From Cordia subcordata (lineage: Eukaryota; Streptophyta; Magnoliopsida; Boraginales; Cordiaceae), in NCBI GenBank assembly GCA_028554755.1, contig JAPTOF010000002.1, forward strand, positions 29,581,001 to 29,645,000: a stretch of 64,000 nt of DNA, in the 5' to 3' direction. Positions 9,555 through 22,588 of this stretch are shown here, one piece after another. A program made the position numbers and the translations under genes. Below the pieces are notes generated by a model. The model was not told the DNA's origin, searched no databases, and saw only the letters and a list, made by a program, of their open reading frames with translations. Position 1 is the stretch's first letter, and each line of letters begins with the position of its first letter.

Positions 9555-12500
9555 ATGAGGAAGTGGACGATCCCTTCCGTGTTGTTCTTGTTATGCCTTC
9601 TCTTTCTCCTTCCAGATCAAGGTTCGTTAGCTTCTCAAATTCTCATTTTTTCGCCAATTTCGCATTTTTCAGATTATTTAAATTTCAATTATTGCATTAT
9701 GTTCAAGTAATTTTGTTTGGAGAAAAAGCTTGATTCTTGATTCTGATAGTGTTAGATCTTTAAATTATGCACATGAAATGTTTACGATGTTTCAAATCAA
9801 GCACTAAATTTGATTTCATTAGCATAGTTAACTAAACAAACTTCAATTGCCAAATTGTATTTCATTATTACAATTCACTCGCTGAGCATAGGCCACGGTA
9901 AGTTTTAGAATTGTTAGCGAGTAAGACTAGCAAAATGTTGGTATTTTAGATTTAATTGCTAAAATTGACGGAAAAGTTTGTTTCTTGGATGGCTTGAATA
10001 TGTGTTACACATTTAATGTAATATGTTAATACTAATTTTCAACTTCTAGATTAAAATTCGATATAATTCTAAAACTTTACTAACAGCTGAGGAAATCTTC
10101 AGGGTAGTCTTTGAATTGATACTGACTGTGTTTTACTTTTATATTCTTTGGTTCGTATTTTGTAGGTCGGAGGGTACAAGTTAATGCAGAAGCCGATTCA
10201 AATGCACCAGTGGATCCACCTAAGGTTGAAGAAAAGATTGGAGCAGTTCCAAATGGGTTATCAACGGATTCTGATGTCGCCAAGAGGTTTGCTGATTTAG
10301 CATTTGCTTTGCTCTGTTTGATACAGCATTTATGTATCGCTGGAATTTACTGAAGGATTTCTTTTAAAAAAAAAATGTTAAATTGTTTAGGGAAGCTGAG
10401 TCTATCTCAAAGAGATCGCTCCGTGCTAATGCGGAGAAGTTTGAGTTCCAGGCTGAGGTATCTCGGCTCATGGACATCATCATCAACTCTCTTTACAGTA
10501 ACAAAGATATTTTCTTGAGGGAGTTGATCTCAAATGCTTCTGATGTAAGTGCAATTCATTATTGGTAACTATTGAGATAATTTGGTTAGATTTTTGCTCT
10601 AATTTTAAATTATTTGTATTAGGCACTGGATAAGATCAGATTCCTCTCGCTTACAGATAAGGAAATATTGGGTGAAGGTGACACTTGTAAGCTTGAGATC
10701 CAGGTTAGCGGCTTATGATATCATAATAAGATATTATAATTGCATTTGCCTCTTTCATTTTGTCAAACAAAGTAACTTCATTAGTGTCTCAAGGTTATAA
10801 TTTGAATTACTGCAGATTAAATTAGATAAGGAGAAGAAAATTCTTTCAATTCGTGATAGAGGTATTGGTATGACAAAGGAAGATTTGATCAAGAACTTGG
10901 GAACCATAGCTAAATCTGGAACTTCAGGTCAGTTGGGCTTTCCAGTTGGCTACAAACATAGTTTCTTGCTATTGTAAATTACCTTTTATCAGTCATTAAT
11001 ATATTGTTCTCTACAGCTTTTGTTGAGAAAATGCAAACGGGTGGAGATCTTAACCTCATTGGACAATTTGGTGTTGGGTTCTATTCGGTATATCTTGTAG
11101 CCGACTATGTTGAAGTTATCAGCAAACACAATGATGACAAACAGTATGCTTCTTGGACTCTTCTTGTATTTCGAGCGAACTAGTTGCTTGTGAATTTTCA
11201 TAGAAGAAATGATGAAATTAATGTTCAACCTTGTGAACATTTGTTTGCTTTAGGTATGTTTGGGAGTCAAAGGCAGATGGAGCCTTTGCTATTTCTGAGG
11301 ATGTCTGGAATGAACCACTTGGTCGTGGAACTGAAATCAGATTGCACCTTAGAGATGAAGCTCAGGAATACTTAGATGAGTACAAATTAAAGGTTTGTTG
11401 AGAGTTTCAGCCGCTTCTCTATTTAGAGAATATATTTCTTGCAATCCCCCTGGAGGAAAGGAGACTAAGAATCTTGGAAAACTTTTAATTATTATAAGTA
11501 GCCAATGAAATTAATGTTGCATATTATTACATGCATACTGCATAGAACATAGAATTATTGTGCATGCTACGCATACAACTTGGAACTATTTTCAGAAGAT
11601 TGCTGCTGTTGGAGACATCATTTCAATTAGAGCTTGACAATGACTATTGGTCCTTATCTAATATTCTCCTTTTAGTCACCCTTATATTTTTCCAAGTCTG
11701 TGAACCATTGTACTTAATGCACCTCAGCCAGGGTGCAGTTTGTAGGAGCAATAACTTTGAAAGTGTCACCACAGTTACATTGGGTAGCTGAACATGAAAC
11801 TAAATGAGAGAAGGAGCTTCTTAACGAGTTTTTTTATAGAGGCCATTGCACTATGTTGAAATTCTTGCACCTCTGGTAATAAGGTTTCTAATACCACAAG
11901 AAAGAGCAAATCATACTAGCAAATTTTACTTTGGGCTTCACTTCATGCTTTTTGACATCAATTGCATAATGCACCTTTCGTATCTGAAAAGGATTTCGAC
12001 CTCTTTTGAGTGTACTTGTTCATTGCTCTTAAAAGAAATACTTGTCTGTTTGGATCCTTCTTGTTGCTGGCTCATTTCAACATTGAAGTTATTCTTGAGC
12101 TGTCATTAGATGTTCTTATTCTGTCTGAAAACTAAATATCTTTTACAGCTGTCATACTACATATGAGATGATGCTGCAGTACTTCTCTGGAAGTTGTTCT
12201 TTGTATCATAACTTCTATGTGAACTGTTTGATCTTATAGGATTACTTGCCATGGTGCAGGAATTGGTGAAGAAATATTCAGAATTCATCAACTTCCCAAT
12301 ATATCTCTGGGCAAGCAAAGAAGTTGATGTGGAAGTTCCTGCTGATGAAGACGAGTCAAGTGATGAAGAGAACAAATGTATGCATGATTTTGGCTGGCTG
12401 ATTGTATATCTATATTTTATAATCACTGGGTGCTATCCATGATAAGTTGATATAAGCTTTGATCAGACCAATAGTTTCATATTGTTTCTTTCTCCTTCCT

Positions 12501-14912
12501 TGTGCTGGCGATCACTGCCTCATTATCTTATCATCTCTGATTTGCCAAACAGCTGAAACCAGCTTCTCAGAGGAAGAAGTTGAAGATGAAGATGCTGAGA
12601 AAGCAGAAGATGAGAACAAACCAAAGACAAAGACCATAAAGGAAACCACTTACGAGTGGGAGCTTTTGAATGATGTCAAGGCTATCTGGTTAAGAAATCC
12701 AAAGGAGGTGACAGATGAAGAATATATAAAATTCTATCACTCCCTAGCCAAGGTAACATTCATATAGCATTTACCTGTACATTATAACTTTGTAAATTTC
12801 CATGTCATACTCTGTTACTAGCTGATGCATTTTATTCTTTTAACAGGACTTCAATGATGAGAAGCCCTTAGCATGGAGTCACTTTACTGCTGAAGGTGAT
12901 GTTGAATTCAAGGCTGTACTCTTTGTGCCTCCCAAGGCTCCTCATGATTTGTATGAGAGCTACTACAACGCAAAGAAATCTAACCTGAAGCTATATGTCA
13001 GAAGAGTCTTCATCTCAGATGAATTTGATGAACTTCTGCCAAAGTATTTGAACTTCCTTCAGGTAATCTACATTCCAGAAGCGTCAGCACCTTATTTTAG
13101 AGAAATATCTATTAATGCTTGACATTGTGGACCAGGGTCTTGTTGATTCTGACACCTTGCCACTTAACGTATCAAGAGAAATGCTCCAGCAACATAGTAG
13201 CTTGAAAACTATTAAGAAGAAGCTTATCCGCAAGGCTCTTGATATGATCCGCAAGATTGCTGATGAGGATCCAGATGAGTCTTCTGACAAAGACAAGAAA
13301 GGTAACTCGTATTATTTAGTTTAAAAATATTTGTTATGTCTCAACTCTTCAAAATAAAATGTGGGTTGCTAACAACTGTTTGAGTAATCTTAAGTTAAAG
13401 TCCCTTCAACCTCGTTCAAGTGCTTATAGTTCCTTACAGAATTAAAGAGTTTGTCTGACTTAAAACAATTGTTAACTGAGTCATGGCTGATGCACAGACG
13501 TGGAAGAATCCAGTAACAGCGATGAGAAAAAGGGTCAATATGCGAAGTTCTGGAACGAATTTGGCAAGTCCATAAAACTTGGTATCATTGAGGATGCATC
13601 TAACAGAAACCGTTTGGCTAAACTTCTCAGATTTGAAACGTAAGGCACTTGATTCAAAGGGTATTACTTTTCCATTGATCTTCAGATGACCCATTTGGTC
13701 TCACCTAACTGTGTTGTTTCCTACTTTATTGCAGCACAAAGTCAGATGGTAAATTAACATCACTTGATCAATACATCTCAAGAATGAAAGCTGGGCAAAA
13801 AGACATATTCTATATCACAGGAAATAGCAAGGAACAGTTGGAGAAATCTCCGTTCCTTGAGAGGCTCAAAAAGAAGAATTATGAGGTATAAATTTTTTGT
13901 TCCTCCTCTTCAGATTCATTTCCATAATAATCAGTTTCAGTTTGTGACCAATGGTATTGACAACAACTTTCCTTGGATGTTATACTAATAAGCCGCTTTC
14001 CTGCATATCAGCATCCAGACACTGCAACTGATTACCAACCTTTACACACTCCTCCTTGGCCAGCTTTAATACTAACTGTTTTTCATTGCAGGTCATTCTC
14101 CTTACAGATCCTGTTGATGAATACCTGATGCAATATTTGATGGATTATGAAGACAAGAAATTCCAAAATGTGTCCAAGGAGGGCCTGAAAATAAAGGATT
14201 CAAAGGCCAAAGAACTCAAGGAATCATTCAAGGAGTTGACCAAATGGTGGAAGAGCGCACTTGCCAGTGAAAATGTTGATGATGTCAAAGTGAGCAACCG
14301 TTTGGCTGACACACCTTGTGTAGTTGTGACATCAAAGTACGGCTGGAGTGCAAACATGGAGAGGATCATGCAATCACAAACTCTATCAGATGCAAGCAAG
14401 CAAGCATACATGAGGGGCAAGAGGGTGCTCGAGATCAACCCAAGACACCCCATCATTAAGCAGCTTCGTGAGAGAGTTGTAACCGACCCTGAGGTAATCT
14501 TGGACACTATAGATCTTAAACCAAGTACAAAAGTGAGATTATGCCAGAGAACTTTTACGGTTAAAAAGTATAATGTGGCTAGCCAAACAATTAATGCAAG
14601 TGACAAAAATGCTGCTCTTTTCTTAATATTATTTCCTTTACTTTACAGGATGAGGGCGTAAAGCAAACAGCACAGCTCATGTACCAAACAGCACTAATGG
14701 AGAGTGGCTTCATGCTCAGTGACCCCAAGGATTTCGCCTCCCGTGTATATGACTCTGTAAAAACAAGCTTAAACATTAGCCCTGATGCAGGAGTTGAGGA
14801 GGAAGATGACACCGAAGAGACAGAGGCCGAGGCTGAATTGAGCTCAAAGGAAGCAGATGCAGCCAAAGGCGACACTGACACGGAGCCTTCTGCTGTCAAG
14901 GATGAGTTATAG
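9555..14912 (+). CDS. HSP90B1/SHD: endoplasmin / GRP94, ER-resident HSP90 (SHEPHERD-type)
   Basis: Fifteen exons give 819 aa: 9555-9621, 10166-10286, 10391-10544, 10623-10703, 10816-10927, 11017-11143, 11254-11392, 12260-12377, 12553-12752, 12847-13062, 13136-13301, 13498-13639, 13735-13885, 14092-14493, 14649-14912. All junctions are in frame. A hydrophobic signal peptide (residues 1-22) starts the protein. The N-terminal GHKL ATPase shows [16 protein letters not shown] and GQFGVGFYS. An acidic Glu/Asp linker (about 290-320) precedes the middle domain (NVSREMLQQ) and the C-terminal dimerisation domain, ending in KDEL, the ER-retention signal. Arabidopsis SHEPHERD is of nearly identical length (about 823 aa). 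The protein folds secreted and membrane proteins, including CLAVATA-pathway components in Arabidopsis. The promoter carries ERSE elements. The gene looks intact. Confidence 0.97.
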
Positions 14913-15261
14913 ATGTCTGCCCGGACAAATGGTCTCTGAGGCGATTTCTTTTAGTTTTCCGTCTCTTTTTGAGGAACTCTGGGGCTTCACAAATTTGGGG
15001 AATGTTTGGGTAATCCATAAGTTGGAGTCTCAATTAATTCATAGATTTTACTGTAAACATAGAGTTGCCAGGAATTTTCTTTGCTTTCTAGATTGATCAA
15101 GTAGTATGGATGATAGTGTTCGTTTTCTGCCCCCAGCTGTTTATGTTGGCAGAGATAATGGATTTTTGAATGCTAATCATTTACTTGGTTTACACAAGCT
15201 CCATTCAAAATATCGTTATAAATTTCAGCTATAACTTCTCTAACCAAGGAAGTGGGGAGTG

Positions 15262-15380
15262 GGGTTCAAGGGTAACTCAAGTGATTGAAGCATTCTCTTT
15301 AGACTGATGTCTTGGTTCGAATCCCATGGGGAGCGTGGGATTGGGTGGAGGGTGGGCGTCTTCAACCGAAAAAAAAAAAA
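15262..15380 (+). mobile_element. tRNA-derived SINE-like element with poly(A) tail
   Basis: A Pol III A-box-like GGTAACTCAAGTGATTGAAG (15271-15290) is followed by a perfect B box GGTTCGAATCC (15314-15324), a non-tRNA body and an A-run at about 15369-15380. The tract ACCAAGGAAGTG before it and ACCTAAAGAAGTG after it may be a decayed target duplication. A diverged relative is at about 38489. Confidence 0.6.
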
Positions 15381-15386
15381 GAAAAA

Positions 15387-15460
15387 CCTAAAGAAGTGTA
15401 GAGAAAAAAAAAATGAAATGTAGCCCAAAGAAGTGTGGAGAAAAAAAAAATGAAATGTAG
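15387..15460. repeat. tandem duplication of a 37-bp A-rich unit
   Basis: AAAGAAGTGTAGAG plus an A-run plus TGAAATGTAG is repeated twice, the second copy with GTGTGG. It directly follows the SINE tail. Confidence 0.6.
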
Positions 15461-15651
15461 TTAAGGAGTAAATTAATTATTGGCACAATCTTAAATATTG
15501 TAGCCCAACCATGAACTTTGTAAAGAATGAAGATTTGTATAAGAAGATTTGTTTAATTGGTTGAGGCACAACCACCGCACAAGCCAACCACGAACCGTGC
15601 ATTCAATTTCAGCCATTCATGCACAAGAAAACAGCACTTAAAGGAAGGGAA

Positions 15652-15682
15652 CATATCATATATATATATATATATATATATA
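15652..15682. repeat. (TA)n microsatellite
   Basis: A continuous TA run in intergenic DNA. Confidence 0.9.
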
Positions 15683-16126
15683 ATTAGATTGTTCAAAATT
15701 AAAGTAGAGATTTGATTCTCACTAGAAGAAAAATTTTTGCCAACCAAAGATTCAAGCTCACTTTTTCTTCATTTTATATGTTAAATGAAACTGTTTTTTC
15801 CAATGAATAATCCTTAAAATAACAACGACAACGAAAGTGCAAGCTGCCAATTCAGTTGTCAAATAGGAGACCTGGAGAATCTTTAATAACTTGTTGTGCC
15901 CTCTTCCGCAGGTTTCTTTGCTGCCTTAGTATATCTAATGCCACTCATTTTCTTTACTTTTTTTTTCCCCCTAATATGTGAGAAATTCAATAGGTAGAAC
16001 TTGATAATACATATATGTTATCTTTACTCCGGTTATTTTGTTATGAGGAACGTGTAGAGGAAGGTTAATCGTGATGAAATAATTAATGGTACAATTATGA
16101 CGAAATTACTAGTAAAACAGAACTTT

Positions 16127-16337
16127 TTTTTTTGATAACGGAGGAAGCCAACTGAGCGGAGCTTGACCACTAGTTGGAAAACCTTCGGGTACATGAACTA
16201 TCCCATAAGACCCATGCACCGGGTAAGACTGGCAAAGCCAGGTGGGTGGCCCCAATGAATGCTAGCAGCGAGAATCGAACCCGGGACCTCGCAAAGCTTA
16301 TTCCCAGGTCCGCACCACTAGACCAACCCCTTGGGGT
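16127..16337 (-). mobile_element. intact tRNA-derived SINE with perfect 17-bp target-site duplications
   Basis: Read on the minus strand: CCCCAAGGGGTTGGTCTAGTGG with an A box at the start, then B box GGTTCGATTCTC (about 16282-16271), a body of about 140 bases, and an A-run tail (16134-16127). The flanks TAGTAAAACAGAACTTT at 16110-16126 and again at 16338-16354 are identical, the hallmark of LINE-mediated insertion. The sequence resembles the plant Au-SINE head region. Perfect flanks suggest a fairly recent insertion. Confidence 0.88.
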
Positions 16338-17212
16338 TAGTAAAACAGAACTTTGGACCAAAATTGAACGTCTTGATTGTGAAGATATAATGCCACTACA
16401 GCTGCAGATGTTAGATTTTTCATGATTTCAAAGTTGAGGGGATTAATAACAGCGAAGAAGTTTTGATGTATAATAATTTAATTTTCAAGCTTGATGGTCT
16501 AAATTATATATTCTATTATTATAATATCTACTTTTATTGTCATCTATATCTATCTAACATTATAAAGAGATATAAGTTTCTAGATTGGGTCATATTCACC
16601 ATGAAACAAAACTACCATGTGAGGCGTTGCAACCGTTGAAACGGTGGCATGATGGCCATTGTGGTGGGTAGGCAAGATGATTATTTCTTTTTTGGTTTTG
16701 CGTCTCTAAAACACAACTACCACGCTTGTAATTACAGCAAAGTAGTTAACCTTTGCTTAAGGAACACCCACATCTTCTAAAGTAGATTCTACTTTGATTT
16801 CTTGCTTTTAATTATTTTTTCTGCTGAGATTTCTTCTCCAATTTTAAAAATACCAATTCCATAATAAAGCTTTTATTTCAGATTTTCTAGAGATTGTTCG
16901 AAACTTCTATTAAACAATCCAGGGCAAAAAGAATAACACATGATGCCTGAATGTGATGCTTTTGAAATTAACTTTAAAAATAAAACAAGAACTATACAGG
17001 TGGACTGAAAAAAAAAATGTGCTTTACAATCTGTATTTCATTATTCTTCTGGAAAATTATCCTAAACGGCAGTGGTCAACGTGCAAGCGTTGTAGTAATA
17101 TCGTTGTCGCGTCATATGTAAATGTTGTTGCTGCCGTTGCCGTTTTGAACGATAATCCCAACCTTGTTAGCCACGTGCAGATGGAGTACTAGAAGTGATA
17201 TATAACGATACT

Positions 17213-18934
17213 CTATAATCGAAAAGAAAGGACAAAAGTTGCGAATAATGCTGCAGCTAGAGAATACTGCAAGGCAAAATCAGAAATGGTCCTTGATGAT
17301 CCTCCTCCCAATAGAAAATCTGGTAGCCATGAGCCACCGTCGTCTGAACCTGGATTCTCTTGTGACCCACCTATGCTGAAACCCTTTGAAGATTTCTGGC
17401 TGCAGGTAGCAGAGGAAAACATGATGATGAGTCATTCTCTAGTTGAGACGAAAATTTTCATTCACTTGTTTAGGGTGCAAATTTTTTGAAAAAGGCACAT
17501 GATCTATGTAATGTAATTATGTCCCGTTTTTAAGATTTGAACTCAAATTATCACATTTAGACAAATAATTTTAACGACTTGAATTACTCCTAAACCTCAT
17601 GCAAGGAACATCAACAAGGCTTGATTCCAAGACAGAATGTTTGCATGTATTTGCTCCAAATGGGCTCTACTAAATCTTGCATGCATCCATTGGTTAATTT
17701 TGCGGCACGCAATGCACACAGTTGATTTTCAACAGAAATAAAAGGATGATGCTTGTTCTCTATAGGGAAAAAGTTGCAACCCCATTTGGAGAAAAGAGAA
17801 GAAAAAAGTATCAAAGAGTGTGTCATCCAGATAAGATATGCATGCAAATTAAAGCCAGCAAAAAGATTCTCTTTATTCTCAAATAATATGTCTACTATAC
17901 TAATATTTAATATTAAACATCCCAAAAAGCAATGCAATAAAAATAAATACTAGTAAATTAAACTATGATTAAATATGAATTCTTTAAATTCTAATGCTTT
18001 CAACACGTAAAACAAAAAATGCATCATCGTTACCTTGTCAATGAAGAGCAGAATGTGATCGTGTAATCAGCTCCTTTACACGTAAATGTGCTTGTCGCAT
18101 CATCATATGCATAGCTATAAGATTTTGGGCACGCGGACTTGAACATTTGAGAATAATGCGATGGTTTGCAAGTGGCGGGTGAGCTGTACGCGCCTGCGCA
18201 ACAGTATTCTGGGGTACCGAAGGCTCTACATGCACTATTGCATGCTTGCCCATCCCCGATCCGCAACTCATTCGGGCACATTCGGTTCAAGTCGGTTATG
18301 CACCCAGTTGTCAGGCATGAACCCGACCCGCCAACAGCCTCAATGGTCATGGGCAGATTGTATCCATCAACTAGACTAACATCGTAGAAGTCTTGGCTAC
18401 CCGAATCCGGACTTGACTGGACCGTGAACTCGGCTAGGGTTGCCGGTGGTGTCGCGCTGGCGCCATTGCATGCTACCTGGTTGGATCCACAGTCGCCGGT
18501 GGCGCAGCTTCCTTGCCCGGTGTTTGGGTCAAAACCACAACCGGTTCTGCCCCAAAACCGCCCGGACCAGCTTGGTGGAGCTTGGAAGGACCGCGAGTCA
18601 CCCGGGGCAAGTTCAAACCCCGTAGTATCCAGATTAGGGCTACCCGCGCTGGCTGATATTCCAGGCCATACAACATCGCGGCATCTGTTAACTAACGTAA
18701 AAGTAGTCCCTAAAATGCCTGCAAAGATTTGACACAAATAATTGACATTAAATGTAATGTTAATTAAACACGCTCATGCACTTGCAAACACTGCATTTGC
18801 CAATAGAAAAAAAAGTATCAACAACAAAACGAAATGAACTATAAAATTCAAGCATTATTTTTACCTTTGCTTGTCATGAGAAAAATGAAGATAACGATCT
18901 GAATGGAAGAATATGAAGAAAAGCTCGAAGGCAT
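17213..18934 (-). CDS. thaumatin-like protein, putatively GPI-anchored (TLP-1)
   Basis: Three exons: 18934-18865, 18718-18034, 17399-17213; 313 aa. Residues 1-24 form a secretion signal. The thaumatin domain has all 16 cysteines, the family signature CATGDCGSNQVAC, the REDDD cleft residues (GRFWGR, LAEF, DFYDVSLVDGYNLP) and ends with TITFC. At the end of exon 2 the donor GTAACG creates an apparent stop (AG|GTAA) if unspliced. Splicing joins a Ser/Gly-rich linker and a C-terminal hydrophobic tail (YSLAAALFATFVLSF), typical of GPI-anchored thaumatin-like proteins. The role is probably cell-surface or wall-associated; related TLPs are defence proteins (PR-5 family), some binding beta-glucan. The 69-intron-1 junction is absent from its paralogue at 32 kb. 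TATA box at 19232-19227. Confidence 0.9.
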
Positions 18935-19226
18935 TTGGACACAGAGATGGTTAAGGATTGATTAGTTGCTCAAAGGTGTGAGTTTTAAGCTGATGTTGGA
19001 AAAAGAGGATGCAGAGAAAAGGAGAGTGACAGCGATCAAGATTTTCAAACGTAATAATGGGTGACAGTGAGACATGAACACGAGCTCAGTTGAGTTCTAC
19101 TACGCATAAAATGGTAGAATGTAGAAAGGTTTGTTATTGAGGAGAGAAAGCTGGGTAGGGAATAAGAAGAAGGGATGTAATAATCGAATGGAATGTGTAA
19201 GGAAGACATAGCTGCTAAGAGCTTAG

Positions 19227-19232
19227 TTTATA
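19227..19232 (-). promoter_or_regulatory. TATA box of TLP-1
   Basis: TATAAA inside CTATATAAAC on the minus strand, about 295 bases upstream of the TLP-1 ATG, implying a 5' UTR of roughly 260 bases. Confidence 0.5.
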
Positions 19233-19239
19233 TAGATAT

Positions 19240-19369
19240 ACATTGGAGGTTGTATAATGCCAAAATATTAGGCAAGTTGCGGTAGCTAAACATGAAAACG
19301 ACCCTGGCATGGTATATATGGGGCCGTCCGCCTTTGTCAAACTAGATTGCTCGCAAAATATTCTTGGAC

Positions 19370-19409
<40 letters not shown>

Positions 19410-21221
19410 ATTATCAGTAGAGAAAAGAGAAAAAACAAGGAGTAAAAATTAAAGTATTCAGAAAAGCTTCTCACTGGCCAGTATCGATCGAGTAATCAAA
19501 TATATTCTTTTCATCGATGAAAAATTGGTAATATAATTAATAAATTATATCTATTTTGAACAAGGAGCAAAATTTTGTAATATAATCACGCTTCTCAGAG
19601 TGATAAATCCTTTGACTACCCAATGCAAAGAATTCACAACGTCGCTTTTCAAATTGGTCACTAACAAAAGATTCCACCTAATTGATGTGATGAAAACTTG
19701 TATATATATGTCGAAGAATCTCTTTTTTCCTTCTTTTCTTTCCATTTCATGATGAGCTTTTCACTAAGTAATAAAATTACAGTTTAAGATTAAAAACTAC
19801 GTTATTTAAATCGATTAAGGGGAAAAATATTTACAATAGGATGATACAAATTCAAATATTCAATCTTGACTACTCCACCTATGAGAGCGAGAATATTAAC
19901 CTTTTCATTCTTAATTGAATTTGGATAAATATCCTACATGATATCATGGGAAGTTGATTCCTAATATATGATATGGAATCATTTATATCGTGTATTTAAC
20001 GATTAAACTGAGCAGATGGTTATTAAAATCCACGAATCTAGACTATATTAGAATTGGAAATTATATCTTTCGTCAAAATCTTTGCTTGAGATAAAATAGA
20101 TTCCGCCAAACTTGTTGAATAAAATTGCTGGAATTTTCAAAAAGATAGTTCTGATAGAAGCTTTCATGAACAAGCTGTTTACTTCCGAATATCATTCAAG
20201 ATTAAATGTATCTCAAGGTTTATATTTTGGAGCTAATTCTATCACATTATGCGTATATTTACTCATATTCTACAAGTAAATATAGAATATACATACGCTT
20301 ATTTATTATTTTTTTTTGAGAGAATAAACTGATTTTAATTAGTGATTACACTATTTTCACTTCATATTACATGATTGAAGGGATTTGGGACGCCTCCTAA
20401 TATGTGATGTGTGTGTATATATATATATATATCTTATAAATAAGACTTGTTCGATATATTTGGTTACAGACTACGTACAAAATAAATATACCATATATAT
20501 TATTACATCGAGTCAGATTATTACATTAAAATATCATTATATATTAACATATTTATGTACATGATCTTTCCATTACTAGCTAACGCCACTTGGAGCTAGA
20601 TTGAAACAACCTTTATTCTTTGTTCATTACTACTTAACCTTTCTTCCATTTTTTAATTAATGGGTGCACACAGTTAATGCACTCAACTTTAGATTACGCG
20701 TATTCTCTCAAATTTGTCAATGAGGATGGACTATATATTGGAGGAACGTATCCATGGCTACTTGATCTAAAATATACCATATATATATTTTTTAAGAATT
20801 CGCATTATACATAAAGTTGGCATCATGTGTAGCTAGCTAAAGAGATAAAGTAGCAAGTTCCCCTTTTTCGTTGTTAAATATGAAGTTTATAGTACTGTGG
20901 GAACTTATTTCAGTTGTATGAGATCCTGAAAAACTTTTTATCTCTGACCAAACACTCCAATACGTGATAGATGAGGTGTGAACTCTTTTAATCAACGAAC
21001 CTGTCATTGGCTTTTCTTACGAATATAATTAACACAATACTAGCGATTTTTTTTTTTTTTTTAAAAACACAACCGAAACCGAAAATCAAAATTAATAATT
21101 TTTAGAAATATCGAAATCAAACCCCATTTTGGTTTTCGATTAGTACTCAAAAATACACTCAGTAGTACTCCTATTACAGAATATGCCAATTAATCTTGTT
21201 CGGCTCGCTCCATAACGTCGT

Positions 21222-21254
<33 letters not shown>

Positions 21255-22490
21255 CCATGCTATAGGGTTGTGAGATGTAGCAATACTTACAATACTTAAT
21301 GCAATTACGAACTTACGATGATAATAACCAATTAGAGAAAATATTTCACATCAATTTTTATTATGTTAGAAAAGAATTCAAATATAATTTATGAATTATA
21401 TGGTCTCTTCCCTGATGGGATTGATGCCGTGAGAGTTTAGGGTTGTGCTGCCGGCGAAGCACTGTCTGTGCAAAGTCTACGTTTCGCCCTTTTCTACGTG
21501 GAAACTGTGGAAGGGTCAACTGAAAGTCAAAAAGCTGTGTCTACTCCACGTCACAATGTCCATCCCTGGTCCATGCTGTCGTGGAAGGCACCAGCAATGT
21601 AGCATTGGAAATTTGGATTGATAATTTATTAATACAATGAATAAATATACCGGTATACTTTTTATGGGTTTAAATTTTTAAATAAGATGATAATCCTAAT
21701 ATAGTATTAAAGTCTAATGTTGTGTTAATTTGAAAAGCGTATAATTCAGATTTAAAATTTCATATAAGCAAATAACCAACGCATCATAAAAATGAAAAAA
21801 TTGCAATTCAAAATTTATTGCCACCTACTTAAAAATGTTAAAAATTATGTATGTGTAAGGCCAGTGGCAGAACTAGAAACCCAGGGATAGTGGGGGCACA
21901 TTCATTATAAACTTTTCTATATAAATTAAAAGTAAGTAATAAAAATATATAATAATTAAACTACAATTTGTAGTTATTCTCTACATGACTTAATCTTTTA
22001 AAATCATTATATTTTACTTACGGTCAGTGTTATTTAGTATATCTCTCTTCATAAAAAAGATCAAAAAAATATTTTTATAATATTTTTTTAAAAATCTTTC
22101 TCTCCCTTTCATATCTTTTTCTTTTCTTTCTCTAATTATATTTTATATTTTATTTTTTACTTTCTTAACTTTTTCTATTAAACAAATTACAAATTTCTAT
22201 CTTTTTTTTTTTATCATTCGTCATAATGAGAGAGTGAGAGAGCACCCTCATTGTGAGAGGATGTACTCCATGCAAATTAGTCTTCTACTAATAAAAATTA
22301 TGGGGAAAAACAACTTCAATTCTTTTCTCTTTTGAAAAAAAGACATGGGGTGTACAAGCACCCCTCGCTCATATGTGCCTCCACCAGCATGCAAGGCTCA
22401 AAACAAATTAAGCCTGTACGTGAAGAGCGCATTAAATAAAATAAATAAGTATACTGGTAATACCATTTATAAATAAGATGTGAAATTGAG
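19240..22490. other. intergenic AT-rich DNA between TLP-1 and the tRNA gene
   Basis: No gene recognised. It holds (TA)n at about 19375-19405, (TA)n at about 20415-20433, (CA)n-(TA)n at about 21222-21254, and a hAT-like element at 21862-22389. Confidence 0.6.
21862..22389. mobile_element. non-autonomous hAT-like element, 528 bp
   Basis: The left end CAGTGGCAGAACTAG and the reverse-read right end TGCTGGTGGAGGCAC are imperfect inverted repeats of the TGGNGGAG type. Eight-base flanks TGTAAGGC (21854-21861) and TGCAAGGC (22390-22397) match at 7 of 8 positions. No transposase remnant was recognised. Same end type as the two elements in helicase introns. Confidence 0.6.
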
Positions 22491-22504
22491 ACCAAAGCAG
22501 CGAC

Positions 22505-22588
22505 GTCAGGATGGCCGAGTGGTGTAAGGCGCCAGACTCAAGTTCTGGTCCTCGTGAGAGGGCGTGGGTTCAAATCCCACTTCTGATT
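22505..22588 (+). tRNA. tRNA-Leu (anticodon CAA), nuclear type
   Basis: A full cloverleaf can be drawn: acceptor stem GTCAGGA/TTCTGAT (a G-U pair closes position 1-72), D arm GCCGAGTGGTGTAAGGC, anticodon stem CCAGA/TCTGG around CTCAAGT with CAA anticodon, a long type-II variable arm (TCCTCGTGAGAGG) and T arm GTGGGTTCAAATCCCAC. No intron. A T-run follows directly (Pol III terminator). TTATAAATA and a CAA motif lie upstream, as in plant tRNA genes. The last stem base (T rather than C) and discriminator T rather than A differ from the usual plant form, so it may be slightly decayed. Confidence 0.9.

Noticed and set aside
14145..14606. 153-codon minus-strand frame opposite the GRP94 gene
   Set aside because: It lies entirely opposite exon 14 of GRP94, whose frame and family match are clear.
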